From Fictibacillus nanhaiensis (lineage in GTDB: Bacteria; Bacillota; Bacilli; Bacillales; Fictibacillaceae), in contig JAFHKR010000038.1 in NCBI GenBank assembly GCA_017052515.1, positions 62,001 to 126,000 of the forward strand: DNA of 64,000 nucleotides. Reading direction: 5' to 3'. The notes below the pieces were generated by a model, which worked only from the letters and a program-made list of their open reading frames with translations, was not told the origin of the DNA and searched no databases. Shown here one piece after another: positions 17,375 to 25,421 of the stretch. The stretch's first letter is position 1. Each line of letters starts with the position of its first letter. The translations under genes were made by a program, and so were the position numbers.

Positions 17375-17406
17375 AACCTCTTCTCATAGTTGAAGAGGTT
17401 TTTTAT
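17375..17406 (+). terminator. Riboswitch-controlled terminator (plus strand)
   Basis: AACCTCTTC pairs with GAAGAGGTT (9 bp), followed by a T-rich run. It competes with the antiterminator formed by the S-box 3' strand. Confidence 0.92.
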
Positions 17407-17450
17407 TTTCTCTTGGAACGGGTACGAAAAAATTGGATACGGAGGAATGT

Positions 17451-18845
17451 ATGTTGAGTAAAGAAATTTTGTTGAACGCGTTTGAGATGACGAGTGCCAT
17501 GCACAATTCTCATGGCCTTTGGAAGCACCCGGAGAACAAGAGACATAGAGGTTATAAAGATCTAAAATACTGGATTGAGTATGCGAAGCTTTTAGAAAGA
17601 GGGAAGTTTGATGCTGTGTTCTTTGCAGATGTATTGGGCGTTTATGACGTTTATAGACAAAGCAAGACACCTTCTATTCAAGATGGACTTCAAGTTCCTT
17701 TAAATGATCCCGCACTTCTTGTATCGGCTATGGCGAGCGTAACAGAAAATCTATCTTTTGCCGTGACGGTAAGCACAACGTATGAACAGCCGTTTGGGAA
17801 CGCGCGCCGCTTTTCTACGCTAGACCATCTAACGAATGGCCGAATTGCTTGGAACGTAGTCACCTCTTATCTGCCGAATGCGGCAAGGAATTTTGGACTG
17901 CAGAATATGATTAAACACGATGAACGATACAACATCGCAGATGAATATTTAGATGTTTCTTATAAACTTTGGGAGAGCAGCTGGGAAGACGGAGCCGTTG
18001 TTGAAGATGTTGAAAACAATAAACTGGTGGATCCTGAAAAAGTTCATGAGATCAATCATGAAGGACAATATTTTAGCGTGGAAGGACCTCACTTAAGTGA
18101 ACCATCTCTGCAGCGCACACCTGTTATCTATCAAGCGGGAACGTCTGAGAGAGGACGAGACTTTGCGGCAAAGCATGCTGAATGCATCTTTGTAGGTGGT
18201 CCAACACCAGAGAGAATTCGTTTTTATGCGGACGACATTCGTAAACGCGCTATCAAACATGGCCGAAACCCAGAAAACCTTAAGATCTTTTCATTTTTAA
18301 ATGTGGTGGTGGGGAGAACGACTGAAGAGGCGGAGGAGAAATTCAAAGAATATGCAAGTGTTTGGAGCGCGGATGCTGCAAAAGCGCAGTATGGAGCGAG
18401 CGGTTATGATATCGCGGAGTATGAAGAGTTAGATCCGGAACTTCCATTCTCGTACAACAAATCAACAGAGGGCGGACATTATAAAGCCGCCACACTCACT
18501 ACGGATGCGCCTAAACCGTTAACAGTGGGAGAAGTATTGAATCGCTTCGAGTCTCCTGACAGAGGTAGTTTCATAGTGGGGAACCCTGAAGAGGTAGCGG
18601 ATGGTATTCAAAAGCAGTTTGAAGAGTCTGGCGTAGACGGTTTTAACCTAAATCACCTTGTAACACCAGGAGACTTAGAAGCTTTTGTAGAGCTTGTTGT
18701 ACCTGTTCTTCAAGAAAGAGGACTATACAAAAAAGAGTACAACAGGGGCACGCTTCGTGAAAAATTGTTTACACCTGGACAACCTTTGCTGCCTAATGAT
18801 CATCCAGCGGCTAGATTTAGACCGGTGTTAACGGAAAGTAAATAA
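17451..18845 (+). CDS. NtaA/SnaA/DszA-family flavin-dependent monooxygenase
   Basis: 464 residues from the ATG at 17451, with GGAGG seven bases upstream; an earlier TTG at 17433 precedes the ribosome site and is rejected. The luciferase-like TIM-barrel fold is evident: FDAVFFADVLG near residue 50, SVTENLSFAVTVSTTYEQPF, GRIAWNVVTS, and the long insertion typical of the NtaA group (YKLWESSWEDGA). These enzymes oxygenate sulfonates, sulfones or chelators with FMNH2 from a separate reductase, which is not encoded here. The S-box points to sulfur scavenging. The exact substrate is unknown. Confidence 0.9.
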   Translation: MLSKEILLNAFEMTSAMHNSHGLWKHPENKRHRGYKDLKYWIEYAKLLERGKFDAVFFADVLGVYDVYRQSKTPSIQDGLQVPLNDPALLVSAMASVTENLSFAVTVSTTYEQPFGNARRFSTLDHLTNGRIAWNVVTSYLPNAARNFGLQNMIKHDERYNIADEYLDVSYKLWESSWEDGAVVEDVENNKLVDPEKVHEINHEGQYFSVEGPHLSEPSLQRTPVIYQAGTSERGRDFAAKHAECIFVGGPTPERIRFYADDIRKRAIKHGRNPENLKIFSFLNVVVGRTTEEAEEKFKEYASVWSADAAKAQYGASGYDIAEYEELDPELPFSYNKSTEGGHYKAATLTTDAPKPLTVGEVLNRFESPDRGSFIVGNPEEVADGIQKQFEESGVDGFNLNHLVTPGDLEAFVELVVPVLQERGLYKKEYNRGTLREKLFTPGQPLLPNDHPAARFRPVLTESK

Positions 18846-18868
18846 GTGGAGAGTGGAGGAGAAATCTT

Positions 18869-19675
18869 ATGAAACGATTCAAAGTCTTTATATCAGCAGC
18901 GCTCTTAATCGGTATTCTAGCAGGGTGTGGCGCTTCAGGTGAGAGTGAGAAGAAGATAACACTCGGCGCAACCGTGCCTTACAGCGACATGCTAGAAAAA
19001 GGTGTAAAGCCATATCTCGAGAAAAAAGGATACGCAGTTGAAGTAAAAGAATTCAATGATTATGTACAGCCGAATATCTCTTTAAAGAGTGGTTCGTTAG
19101 ATGCAAATTTGTTTCAACATAAAGTGTACATGGATGCTTTTTCAGAAGAGAATGATATGAAACTAGCTTCTGTGATTACGGTGCCTACTGCGCCAATCGG
19201 TATCTATTCTAAGAAATACAAGTCAATAGACGAGATTAAGCCCGGAAGCACGGTTTCTCTAGCGAATGATCCAACGAACTTAGCAAGAGGCCTTACTGTT
19301 CTGAGAGACAATGGACTGATTGAAATCGATTCTTCCGCAAATCCACTCAGAGTCTCGGAAAAAGATGTCACGAAAAATCCAAAGAACTTAAAGTTCCAAC
19401 CTGTAGAAGCCGCTCAAACACCAAGAACACTAGACTCCGTAGATTTAGCGGCAGTTAACGGAAACTTTGCTCTATCATCAGGTCTAGATTTAAAGGATGC
19501 GCTAGTAAAAGATAAACTTCCAGAAGATATCATCAATCGAATTGTTGTACTTGAAAAAGATAAGAATTCACAGCTCGCAAAAGATTTAAAAGCTGCCGTA
19601 GAGTCAGATGCATTTAAGAAGGTCATTCAAAGTGATTTCGAAGAGTTTCATAAGCCAGATTGGATGAATAAGTAA
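18869..19675 (+). CDS. MetQ/NlpA-family substrate-binding lipoprotein
   Basis: 268 residues with a lipoprotein signal ending in the lipobox ILAGC (Cys near residue 20). The mature part is the NlpA fold: KITLGATVPYSDMLEKG, then YVQPNISLKSGSLDANLFQH and a typical VSLANDPTNLARGL block. Such proteins deliver D- or L-methionine or related sulfur compounds to a MetNP transporter. No ATPase or permease gene follows, so it must use components encoded elsewhere. It is 23 bases after the monooxygenase stop and shares its SAM riboswitch. Confidence 0.9.
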   Translation: MKRFKVFISAALLIGILAGCGASGESEKKITLGATVPYSDMLEKGVKPYLEKKGYAVEVKEFNDYVQPNISLKSGSLDANLFQHKVYMDAFSEENDMKLASVITVPTAPIGIYSKKYKSIDEIKPGSTVSLANDPTNLARGLTVLRDNGLIEIDSSANPLRVSEKDVTKNPKNLKFQPVEAAQTPRTLDSVDLAAVNGNFALSSGLDLKDALVKDKLPEDIINRIVVLEKDKNSQLAKDLKAAVESDAFKKVIQSDFEEFHKPDWMNK

Positions 19676-19783
19676 TTTCAATAAAAATCAGCATTTTATG
19701 TGCTGGAAAAGCTGTACGAATGCCGTTGCCAACTCTCTTAGATGTTCATAGAATATGTTATGTTGACTCAAGGGGGGATTAGT

Positions 19784-19963
19784 ATGAGTAACTGCCCGCA
19801 CTGTGGCCTTTTCCGATATGATCTAAGTGGATGTATCTGTTCTGATAAAGAATTTACTAGTGATTGGAATCAAAGATATATCGAAGAAATCTTCAATCCA
19901 AACAACCATCAGGTGAATGGATCGAAGAAGACGAGACGTCAACAAAATCTCTTAGACCTGTAA
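19784..19963 (+). CDS. Small Cys-rich (zinc-ribbon-like) protein
   Basis: 59 residues from the ATG at 19784, which follows AAGGGGGGATT. CPHC near the start and CIC after 12 residues could bind one zinc ion. The rest is polar. No homologue is recognised. The strong ribosome site and a hairpin terminator 40 bases downstream support it as a real gene. Confidence 0.5.
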   Translation: MSNCPHCGLFRYDLSGCICSDKEFTSDWNQRYIEEIFNPNNHQVNGSKKTRRQQNLLDL

Positions 19964-20001
19964 GAACAATAAGACTTATTCATTCTTACTATAAATGTTA
20001 C

Positions 20002-20056
20002 AAAGCCGACTTTTTGATTTGTACTTTTGATCAAATCATGAGTTGGCTTTTTTATT
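20002..20056 (+). terminator. Terminator after small Cys-rich gene
   Basis: AAAGCCGACT and AGTTGGCTTT form the outer stem and TGATTTG/CAAATCA the inner stem, followed by TTTTTATTTTC. Confidence 0.8.
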
Positions 20057-20093
20057 TTCTTTTTTAATAGCATTTTTTTAAAGGTTACTTTTG

Positions 20094-20351
20094 GAAGTAT
20101 TGATCTCCGTTGCAGATACTCGCTTTCCACGGGGCAGGCGGTGAGCCACATTCGGACGTTTCACTCTTAAGTGTCTCACCTGTCTAGTTGCAGTGACTAG
20201 CCCCTCGAGGTCAAAAGGTAAATAGATCATGAAGGTAAAGAACACCTTCCTTGCCTATTTACCTTTTGCTTGTCGGGGCTGAACGAGCCACTTTCACATT
20301 TAGGACTGCCCGCCTGTCCCGTAGGAGTCTAGCAACTTACACTCCAATCAA
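20094..20351. repeat. Dispersed palindromic repeat, copy 3, interrupted
   Basis: The left half (GAAGTATTGATCTCCG, CTCGCTTTCCACGGGGCAGG) and the right half (GTCCCGTAGGAGTCTAGC, ACTCCAATCA) match the family, but an unrelated hairpin segment splits them. No gene is present. Confidence 0.75.
20199..20280. repeat. Nested hairpin insertion inside repeat copy 3
   Basis: AGCCCC...GGGGCT encloses CAAAAGGTAAATAG pairing perfectly over 14 bp with CTATTTACCTTTTG; a third inner stem is GAAGGT/ACCTTC. The 82-base unit looks like a separate palindromic element. Confidence 0.6.
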
Positions 20352-20432
20352 AGATTCAAGAAGACAATGAAAGCACAATGTTTTAAATAACATTACTATC
20401 GGACAGTGTATTTTTTATTTCACCTTCCATGC

Positions 20433-20566
20433 AAGTTGATAGGAGCGGAGGGTTGCCGACTCCTATGGGACGAGCGGTCAGGTGGAGACTCCTAATGGCG
20501 CGTAGCGGCAGGAGGCTCACCGTTCGCCCCCTGGAAAGCGCGCAACATGGAGCGGAAATCGACTAC
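20433..20566. repeat. Dispersed palindromic repeat, copy 4
   Basis: Begins AAGTTGATAGGAGCGGAG and ends GGAGCGGAAATCGACTAC, with inner arms GGTGGAGACTCC and GGAGGCTCACCG. It is only about 80 bases from copy 3. Confidence 0.8.
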
Positions 20567-20609
20567 TTTCTAAGAGCAGCATTGAAATAAAACATCATAG
20601 GAATGCAAA

Positions 20610-20637
20610 AAGCAGATCTTACATAGAAGATCTGCTT
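20610..20637 (-). terminator. Terminator of GNAT gene
   Basis: AAGCAGATCTT pairs with AAGATCTGCTT (11 bp); the minus strand continues TTTTTGC. Confidence 0.85.
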
Positions 20638-20653
20638 AAATATTTTCCATGAC

Positions 20654-21148
20654 TTAGCTAAGCGATGGAGGAGTAGCAAGCTTTCTTACACTTGACTTCG
20701 TACGAACACCAGTCGGCGTTGAAATAGAATTAGACGACGTAAGCTCTTTTTGGATAACGATGCTAGAACCTAGCTGGCCGTGAACTTTAAAGCCCCAATG
20801 CTGAAATGTCTTTAGAGCATCTGTATTCTCTTCATCAACCGTACCAAATACATTGCGAATTCCTTGTTTCATAAGGTGACTCTCAAATACGGGAAGAAAT
20901 GAGGTAGCGATGCCTTTTCCTTGATGTTTTGTATCTAACACGACATAGTCCACAAAGATTGTAGGTCCAATTCTGAAACGATAACATACAAAGCCGATGA
21001 TCGTGTCATTGCTGTCACAGACAATCATAACCTCATTCGCCATGTTTATAATCATTTCAATCACGTTTTTACGGACTTGAAAATTACTTACTACCATATC
21101 TACTAAAAAAGGATCGTCCTTTCCAGGAACCCGTTTGCGAATATACAA
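20654..21148 (-). CDS. GNAT-family N-acetyltransferase
   Basis: 164 residues from a TTG start with AAGGGGG seven bases upstream. The acetyl-CoA-binding motif A is TKHQGKGIATSFLP near residue 95, preceded by the beta strand FVDYVVL. The last 25 residues are Ser/Thr/Arg-rich and outside the fold. These enzymes acetylate amines on small molecules or proteins; the substrate cannot be predicted. Confidence 0.82.
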   Translation of the reverse strand: MYIRKRVPGKDDPFLVDMVVSNFQVRKNVIEMIINMANEVMIVCDSNDTIIGFVCYRFRIGPTIFVDYVVLDTKHQGKGIATSFLPVFESHLMKQGIRNVFGTVDEENTDALKTFQHWGFKVHGQLGSSIVIQKELTSSNSISTPTGVRTKSSVRKLATPPSLS

Positions 21149-21365
21149 TGATATTCCCCCTTATATTACTTTACGAAGGGAAGATACAAAGAAATAAATA
21201 GAAGATGATTCACTTTTAGAAACACTTAGTTTACATCGAACATAACTATTATTTATTAAAAATCCCCCTTGCTTGTACTATATGTGCTTGTCCTTGAAAG
21301 GGTTTGGATATCCTCCTAATTTCATTGAAAAAGGCGCTATGTAACATAGAGTTCTAAAAATAGTT

Positions 21366-21392
21366 AAAAGCCGAGGAGAAATCCCCGGCTTT
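21366..21392 (-). terminator. Terminator of the small-peptide gene
   Basis: AAAGCCG and CGGCTTT with an inner GGA/TCC form a stem on the minus strand followed by TTAACT, directly after the 21-codon ORF. Confidence 0.65.
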
Positions 21393-21397
21393 ATTAG

Positions 21398-21463
21398 TTA
21401 TGCTGCATGTTTCTTACCTTTTTTTCTTTTCTTAAATCCTAATAGGCTACCGATTAAGCTCAC
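21398..21463 (-). CDS. Candidate 21-residue cationic peptide
   Basis: A 22-codon frame starts at GTG with AAAGGGGGGG about seven bases upstream and stops just before a hairpin terminator. The peptide is MSLIGSLLGF followed by KKRKKGKKHAA: a short hydrophobic helix and nine Lys/Arg/His residues among eleven. That shape resembles membrane-active peptides, toxins or leaderless bacteriocins, but no homologue is recalled. No immunity gene is obvious, although a peptide transporter follows 300 bases downstream on the same strand. It could also be chance. Confidence 0.4.
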   Translation of the reverse strand: MSLIGSLLGFKKRKKGKKHAA

Positions 21464-21659
21464 TATAGACCCCCCCTTTCTATAAGCGAACTGTTGAGAA
21501 AAAGAACAATGATTCTTGTTTTCTTCTCTACTCTATCTTACGCAAGCTTGTCTTAATGGTTTGGACAATTTTTAAAAATGGTTGCAAAAAAATCCAATTC
21601 ACAATTGCAAGTCAAGTGACGAGAAAGCTCACAACTGTAGCATTGCTTGTAGACGAAGG

Positions 21660-21713
21660 ATTAATCCGCACATCCCCTGGAAAGCGAGTCCCTGAAACGG
21701 AGATCAATTACTT
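21660..21713. repeat. Dispersed palindromic repeat, half copy 5
   Basis: Only one end of the family is recognisable (CCCCTGGAAAGCGAGTCCC and GAAACGGAGATCAATTACT). The gap from 21149 to 21775 holds this, the peptide ORF and two terminators; the rest shows nothing. Confidence 0.55.
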
Positions 21714-21724
21714 CTCAGCACAAA

Positions 21725-21766
21725 AAAACCACTGAGGTAATGGAGGACCATCACATCAGTGGTTTT
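21725..21766 (-). terminator. Terminator of the peptide transporter gene
   Basis: AAAACCACTGA pairs with TCAGTGGTTTT (11 bp) and the minus strand continues TTTGTGC. Confidence 0.8.
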
Positions 21767-21775
21767 AAATTTTGA

Positions 21776-23269
21776 TTAACGAATACCTTTCATCTTCTCT
21801 TGGATCTTAGGTGAGATGACAAAAAGGATAAGTGATAACACAATCGCAGCTCCACCGATCGTACCGAAGTACATCATTTCTGTTTCTGCAGAATAGAACT
21901 TAACGATTTGTGCGTTGATCGCTTGTGCAGCTGCACTTGCTAAGAACCATAAGCTCATTGTTTGTGCAGAGAACGCTGCTGGAGCAAGTTTCGTTGTTGC
22001 AGAAAGTCCTACTGGAGACAATAGAAGCTCACCGATAACAACGATAAAGTAACTAAGCACTAACCATAATGGACTTACTAGAGATCCTTCTCCACCAAAG
22101 TAAGCAGGAAGAAGAATAACTAAGAAAGATAATCCAGCAAATAACAAACCTAACGCAAATTTCTTAGGTACAGTCGGCTGACGGTTTCCAAGTTTCACCC
22201 AAATCCAAGCGAATACTGGAGCTAAAGTAATGATGAATAGCGGGTTAAGAGATTGGAACCAAGCTGGCGAAATCTCAAGTCCAGCAAATGTTAAATCTGT
22301 ACGCTTGTCCGCATATGATGCAAGAATTGTTGAACCTTGCTCTTGAATCGCCCAGAACATAACAGCAGCGATAAATAGCGGAATATAAGCGATAACTCGT
22401 GAACGCTCTTCGGAAGTCGTTTTTGGGCTGCGGTACATAACCACAAAGTAGATGGTAGGGATCGCGATACCAAAAATACCGACTAACGTAATGAATACAT
22501 CAAGTGTAAAAATACCTGCTGGAATCGTTATACCTAAGAATACAGCTAGTACAACAGCAGAAAGACCAACGATGATTGATACTTTCTTTTTCTCAGCTGG
22601 AGTTAATGGGTTAGGCACATACGTACCTGCAAGACCAAGATTCTTTTTCTTTGTTAGAGTAAATACGATCAGTCCTAATAACATACCAACTGCTGCGATC
22701 CCGAAACCTAAGTGGAAGCTCTTTTTAGCAACTTCCCCAACGATTAATGGAGAGATGAAAGCACCAAGGTTGATCCCCATGTAGAAGATACTGAATCCTG
22801 CATCACGGCGATTATCGCCAGGTGCATAGATATCACCTACAACACTGGATACATTAGGCTTTAGCATACCTGTACCAATAACGATAAAGACCATGGAAAT
22901 AAACAGCATAGTCAGATCGCCAGGTAATACAGCTAGGACGATATGACCAATCATGATCAAAATACCACCATAGAATAACGCTCTAGATGTACCAAAAACT
23001 CTGTCTGCTAACCAACCACCGATTACACCGGACATATATACAAGTGAACCATAAATGGACATGATTGCGAGTGCAGTGGACTCTTCTATCCCTAGACCAC
23101 CTTTTGAAACTTCATAGTACATGTAGTAAATTAGGATTGCACGCATTCCGTAGTAAGAAAAGCGCTCCCAAAACTCTGTGAAGAAAAGAGTGAATAATCC
23201 TTTAGGGTGTCCAAAGAATCCTTTTTGCGGGACACTATCCACAATTTTCTGTCTATTGATGTCTGACAT
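21776..23269 (-). CDS. Proton-dependent oligopeptide (POT/PTR2) transporter
   Basis: 497 residues and about 14 hydrophobic helices. The POT signature ExxERFSYYG appears as FWERFSYYGMRA near residue 35, and FYMGINLGAFISP near residue 160 is the PTR2 family block. It imports di- and tripeptides with protons. AAGAGGAGGTTG precedes the ATG. It appears monocistronic. Related to B. subtilis YclF and lactococcal DtpT by memory. Confidence 0.92.
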   Translation of the reverse strand: MSDINRQKIVDSVPQKGFFGHPKGLFTLFFTEFWERFSYYGMRAILIYYMYYEVSKGGLGIEESTALAIMSIYGSLVYMSGVIGGWLADRVFGTSRALFYGGILIMIGHIVLAVLPGDLTMLFISMVFIVIGTGMLKPNVSSVVGDIYAPGDNRRDAGFSIFYMGINLGAFISPLIVGEVAKKSFHLGFGIAAVGMLLGLIVFTLTKKKNLGLAGTYVPNPLTPAEKKKVSIIVGLSAVVLAVFLGITIPAGIFTLDVFITLVGIFGIAIPTIYFVVMYRSPKTTSEERSRVIAYIPLFIAAVMFWAIQEQGSTILASYADKRTDLTFAGLEISPAWFQSLNPLFIITLAPVFAWIWVKLGNRQPTVPKKFALGLLFAGLSFLVILLPAYFGGEGSLVSPLWLVLSYFIVVIGELLLSPVGLSATTKLAPAAFSAQTMSLWFLASAAAQAINAQIVKFYSAETEMMYFGTIGGAAIVLSLILFVISPKIQEKMKGIR

Positions 23270-23592
23270 ATGACAACCTCCTCTTAGTACATTAAATATA
23301 ATACTTTGAAATATTTATTATTGTCAAAAGTTTTCGGCTTATCTATTATTACAGGTTCTTATGCATACGTAAATGGAAATTACACCCTATATGGGCATAA
23401 TGGCTTATATCTATGCATAAATCGGTTATAAAAGGTGTATAAAAGTAGTGCGAAAATTTACTTACGTATTATGCTCAAAAAAACAAAAAAATTGTAAGGT
23501 GCTGGGAAAGAGGTTCAACCATTGTGTACATAGTGAAATTTTTAGTACTATAGAAGAATAAGTTTACAGGTAGTGAAAAGAGGTCTTTTTAC
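23270..23592. other. Intergenic region upstream of rlmN-like gene
   Basis: Divergent promoter region of 323 bases. A plausible promoter for the plus-strand gene is TTGTGT, 18 bases, TACTAT near 23523-23552. No hairpin leader, repeat or small ORF stands out. Confidence 0.4.
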
Positions 23593-24672
23593 ATGAACAA
23601 AAATTCCATTTATGGATTAACGATTGAACAACTTACAGAATGGCTAGGACAGCATGGCTATAAACCATATCGTGCTTCACAAGTATGGAACTATTTATAT
23701 AGAGAACGGGTAACCGCTTTTACGGAAATGACGGACATTAAAGCAGACTGTATTGAATTATTAACCGAAAACTTTACGATTCAAACGCTTCGGGAGCACG
23801 TTAAGCAGGAAGCTTCTGATGGGACGGTTAAATTTCTGTTTAAATTGAATGATGGCAACTTAATTGAAACCGTACTGATGAGACATAAATACGGTTTATC
23901 TGTATGTGTAACCACTCAAGTTGGGTGTAACATCGGTTGCAGTTTCTGCGCAAGTGGTCTGTTAACGAAAACACGTGATCTATCGAGTGGGGAAATTGTA
24001 GAACAGATTATGAATGTGCAGCATCATTTAGACGCTGTAGGTGAAGGAGAAAAGGTAAGTCATATCGTTGTTATGGGAATTGGTGAGCCTTTCGATAACT
24101 TTGAGAACATGATTGATTTTCTTAAAATCATGATCGATCAAAAAGGTCTAGCGATCGGATCACGACACATTACTGTTTCTACAAGCGGTATCGTCAACAA
24201 AATGTACGAGTTTGCAGATGTGAATATCCCGGTAAATCTTGCTTTATCCCTTCACGCACCGAACAATGAACTGCGTACAAAAATTATGAAGATCAACCGA
24301 GCTTTCCCTGTCGAAAAGTTGATGGATGCGATCAACTATTATATCGAGAAAACAAATCGAAGAATTACGATTGAATATATTTTATTAAAAGATGTAAATG
24401 ATCATGTTGAAGAAGCGGTAGAACTTGCAGCTCTTTTCCAAGATAAAAAGAAAAAAACATATATTAGCTTAATTCCATATAATCCAGTAGATGAGCATAG
24501 CCAGTATCAGCGAAGTGACCAAGAATCGGTTCTAGCGTTTTACGATACGCTCAAGAAGAACGGAATCAATTGTAAGATTCGTCAAGAGCATGGTACAGAT
24601 ATCGATGCAGCCTGCGGCCAGTTGAGAAGTAAACAGATTAAGAAGGATAAGAATCAATCGATTAAGTCTTAA
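23593..24672 (+). CDS. rlmN: RlmN-family 23S rRNA adenine methyltransferase
   Basis: 359 residues of the RlmN/Cfr radical-SAM family. The cluster motif is CNIGCSFC (CxxxCxxC) near residue 116, VMGIGEP is the SAM GGEP-like block, and IDAACGQL near the end contains the conserved second catalytic cysteine. RlmN methylates C2 of A2503 in 23S rRNA and a tRNA adenine; Cfr methylates C8 and gives ribosome-drug resistance. The sequence is closer to RlmN ([19 protein letters not shown]), but the usual CASTLGGLKRNL stretch is replaced by [12 protein letters not shown]. It is also monocistronic, outside the usual prpC/prkC neighbourhood. It may be a second, accessory copy. AAAGAGGT precedes the ATG. Confidence 0.85.
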   Translation: MNKNSIYGLTIEQLTEWLGQHGYKPYRASQVWNYLYRERVTAFTEMTDIKADCIELLTENFTIQTLREHVKQEASDGTVKFLFKLNDGNLIETVLMRHKYGLSVCVTTQVGCNIGCSFCASGLLTKTRDLSSGEIVEQIMNVQHHLDAVGEGEKVSHIVVMGIGEPFDNFENMIDFLKIMIDQKGLAIGSRHITVSTSGIVNKMYEFADVNIPVNLALSLHAPNNELRTKIMKINRAFPVEKLMDAINYYIEKTNRRITIEYILLKDVNDHVEEAVELAALFQDKKKKTYISLIPYNPVDEHSQYQRSDQESVLAFYDTLKKNGINCKIRQEHGTDIDAACGQLRSKQIKKDKNQSIKS

Positions 24673-24708
24673 TGGAAAGCTGTTTACTCCTAAAAGTGCG
24701 TGGTGAAT

Positions 24709-24829
24709 GGAAGTGGACAGTAAAAATGGCGAAGTCGACAGTAAATGTGTAAAAGTGGACAGTATTTCATCGAAAGTGGACAGTAAAACTCAAAAAGTGG
24801 ACAGTATTTTCTAAAAAGCGGACAGTAAG
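24709..24829. repeat. Phased GTGGACAGTA array A (6 units, 21-bp step)
   Basis: The hexamer GGACAG (CGACAG once) starts at 24715, 24736, 24757, 24778, 24799 and 24820, exactly 21 bp apart. Each unit reads approximately AAAGTGGACAGTA followed by A/T-rich filler. No reading frame or hairpin explains it. Confidence 0.85.
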
Positions 24830-24974
24830 CACACTTTGAGGGGTTTGCACGCTACCCATATGCTCCTATGTAGAGGTAGTTTTGTTGATGGTGACGGTAA
24901 TCTGTCTGATTCGAAGATTAATCTGTCCAATTATATATTTCAAAAGCAGCATTGAATTCGAAAACAGCCTAATG

Positions 24975-25006
24975 AAAAGAGACCGGTTTTTCAACCGGTC
25001 TCTTTT
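24975..25006 (+). terminator. Strong terminator before the MutS2-like leader
   Basis: AAAAGAGACCGGTT pairs perfectly over 14 bp with AACCGGTCTCTTTT, loop of 4. It isolates upstream transcription from the promoter at 25014. Confidence 0.9.
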
Positions 25007-25013
25007 TATTAAG

Positions 25014-25042
25014 TTGACAACTGTAAAACAATTACATATGAT
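25014..25042 (+). promoter_or_regulatory. Sigma-A promoter of the MutS2-like operon
   Basis: TTGACA, a 17-base spacer and TATGAT; transcription would start near 25049, some 370 bases before the coding region. Confidence 0.82.
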
Positions 25043-25068
25043 GATGGTAATTCAATGGAAGGGATGGT

Positions 25069-25098
25069 GTGTTTGTGAGCGTTGTCGTTCTTAACTAA
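25069..25098 (+). CDS. Candidate leader peptide (uORF)
   Basis: GTG at 25069 (or 25075) opens a frame reading MFVSVVVLN then stop, with GGAAGGGA just upstream. Its last codons and stop, GTTCTTAACTA at 25087-25097, are perfectly complementary to TAGTTAAGAAC at 25180-25190. Ribosomes occupying the uORF would therefore prevent that hairpin, the arrangement used by leader-peptide attenuators. Confidence 0.45.
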   Translation: MFVSVVVLN

Positions 25099-25232
25099 AA
25101 CAATTTGGATATCGGTCTACAAAAGAAAAAATGAAACGGCTTGTCCGGTTTATTTGCTATGTCTTTTGTTTGCCACCAATAGTTAAGAACAGCGGTCAGA
25201 TACAAGCCATCATACTCAATCCCTTGATGCTG

Positions 25233-25260
25233 CGGACTCTTCTTATGAGCCGATTTTTTT
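25233..25260 (+). terminator. Leader terminator 1
   Basis: CGG-A-CTC pairs with GAGCCG (one bulged A, 7-base loop) followed by ATTTTTTT. Confidence 0.65.
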
Positions 25261-25291
25261 ATGCATTTTTTAAGGGTGAAGTCTATCTATG

Positions 25292-25327
25292 AGGCAGAAA
25301 TGACAAGTTCATTTCTGTCTTTTTTTA
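25292..25327 (+). terminator. Leader terminator 2
   Basis: GGCAGAAATGA pairs with TCATTTCTGTC (11 bp, one G-U) followed by TTTTTTTT, about 95 bases before the start codon. Confidence 0.85.
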
Positions 25328-25421
25328 TTGGCACGTTCCTGGCCTCTGTTAAGAGGGGGGATAATAAACGATTCATTAATTCACTTGTTTTCGCCATAAA
25401 AAAATTTTGGAGGTAGTTCCA

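Larger units (their letters stand above)
25049..25408 (+). promoter_or_regulatory. Long attenuator-type leader RNA
   Basis: The leader contains the uORF, an 11-bp long-range stem (25087-25097 with 25180-25190), a small stem near 25133-25151, and two intrinsic terminators before the gene. Two terminators inside a 5' leader indicate conditional transcription. The inducer is unknown; translation inhibitors are the obvious candidates because the downstream product is MutS2-like. Confidence 0.6.

Noticed and set aside
20860-20900. Transposase or IS remnant around the repeat cluster at 20-22 kb
   Set aside because: No transposase-like frame, DDE motif or terminal repeat pair enclosing a gene was found; the repeats are short non-coding palindromes.
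24709-24829. CRISPR array
   Set aside because: The repeated core is about 10 bp with 11-bp A/T-rich filler, far below CRISPR repeat and spacer sizes, and no cas gene is present.
24882-25094. 70-residue plus-strand ORF
   Set aside because: It crosses a strong terminator and a promoter, has no ribosome site and has a composition unlike a protein.
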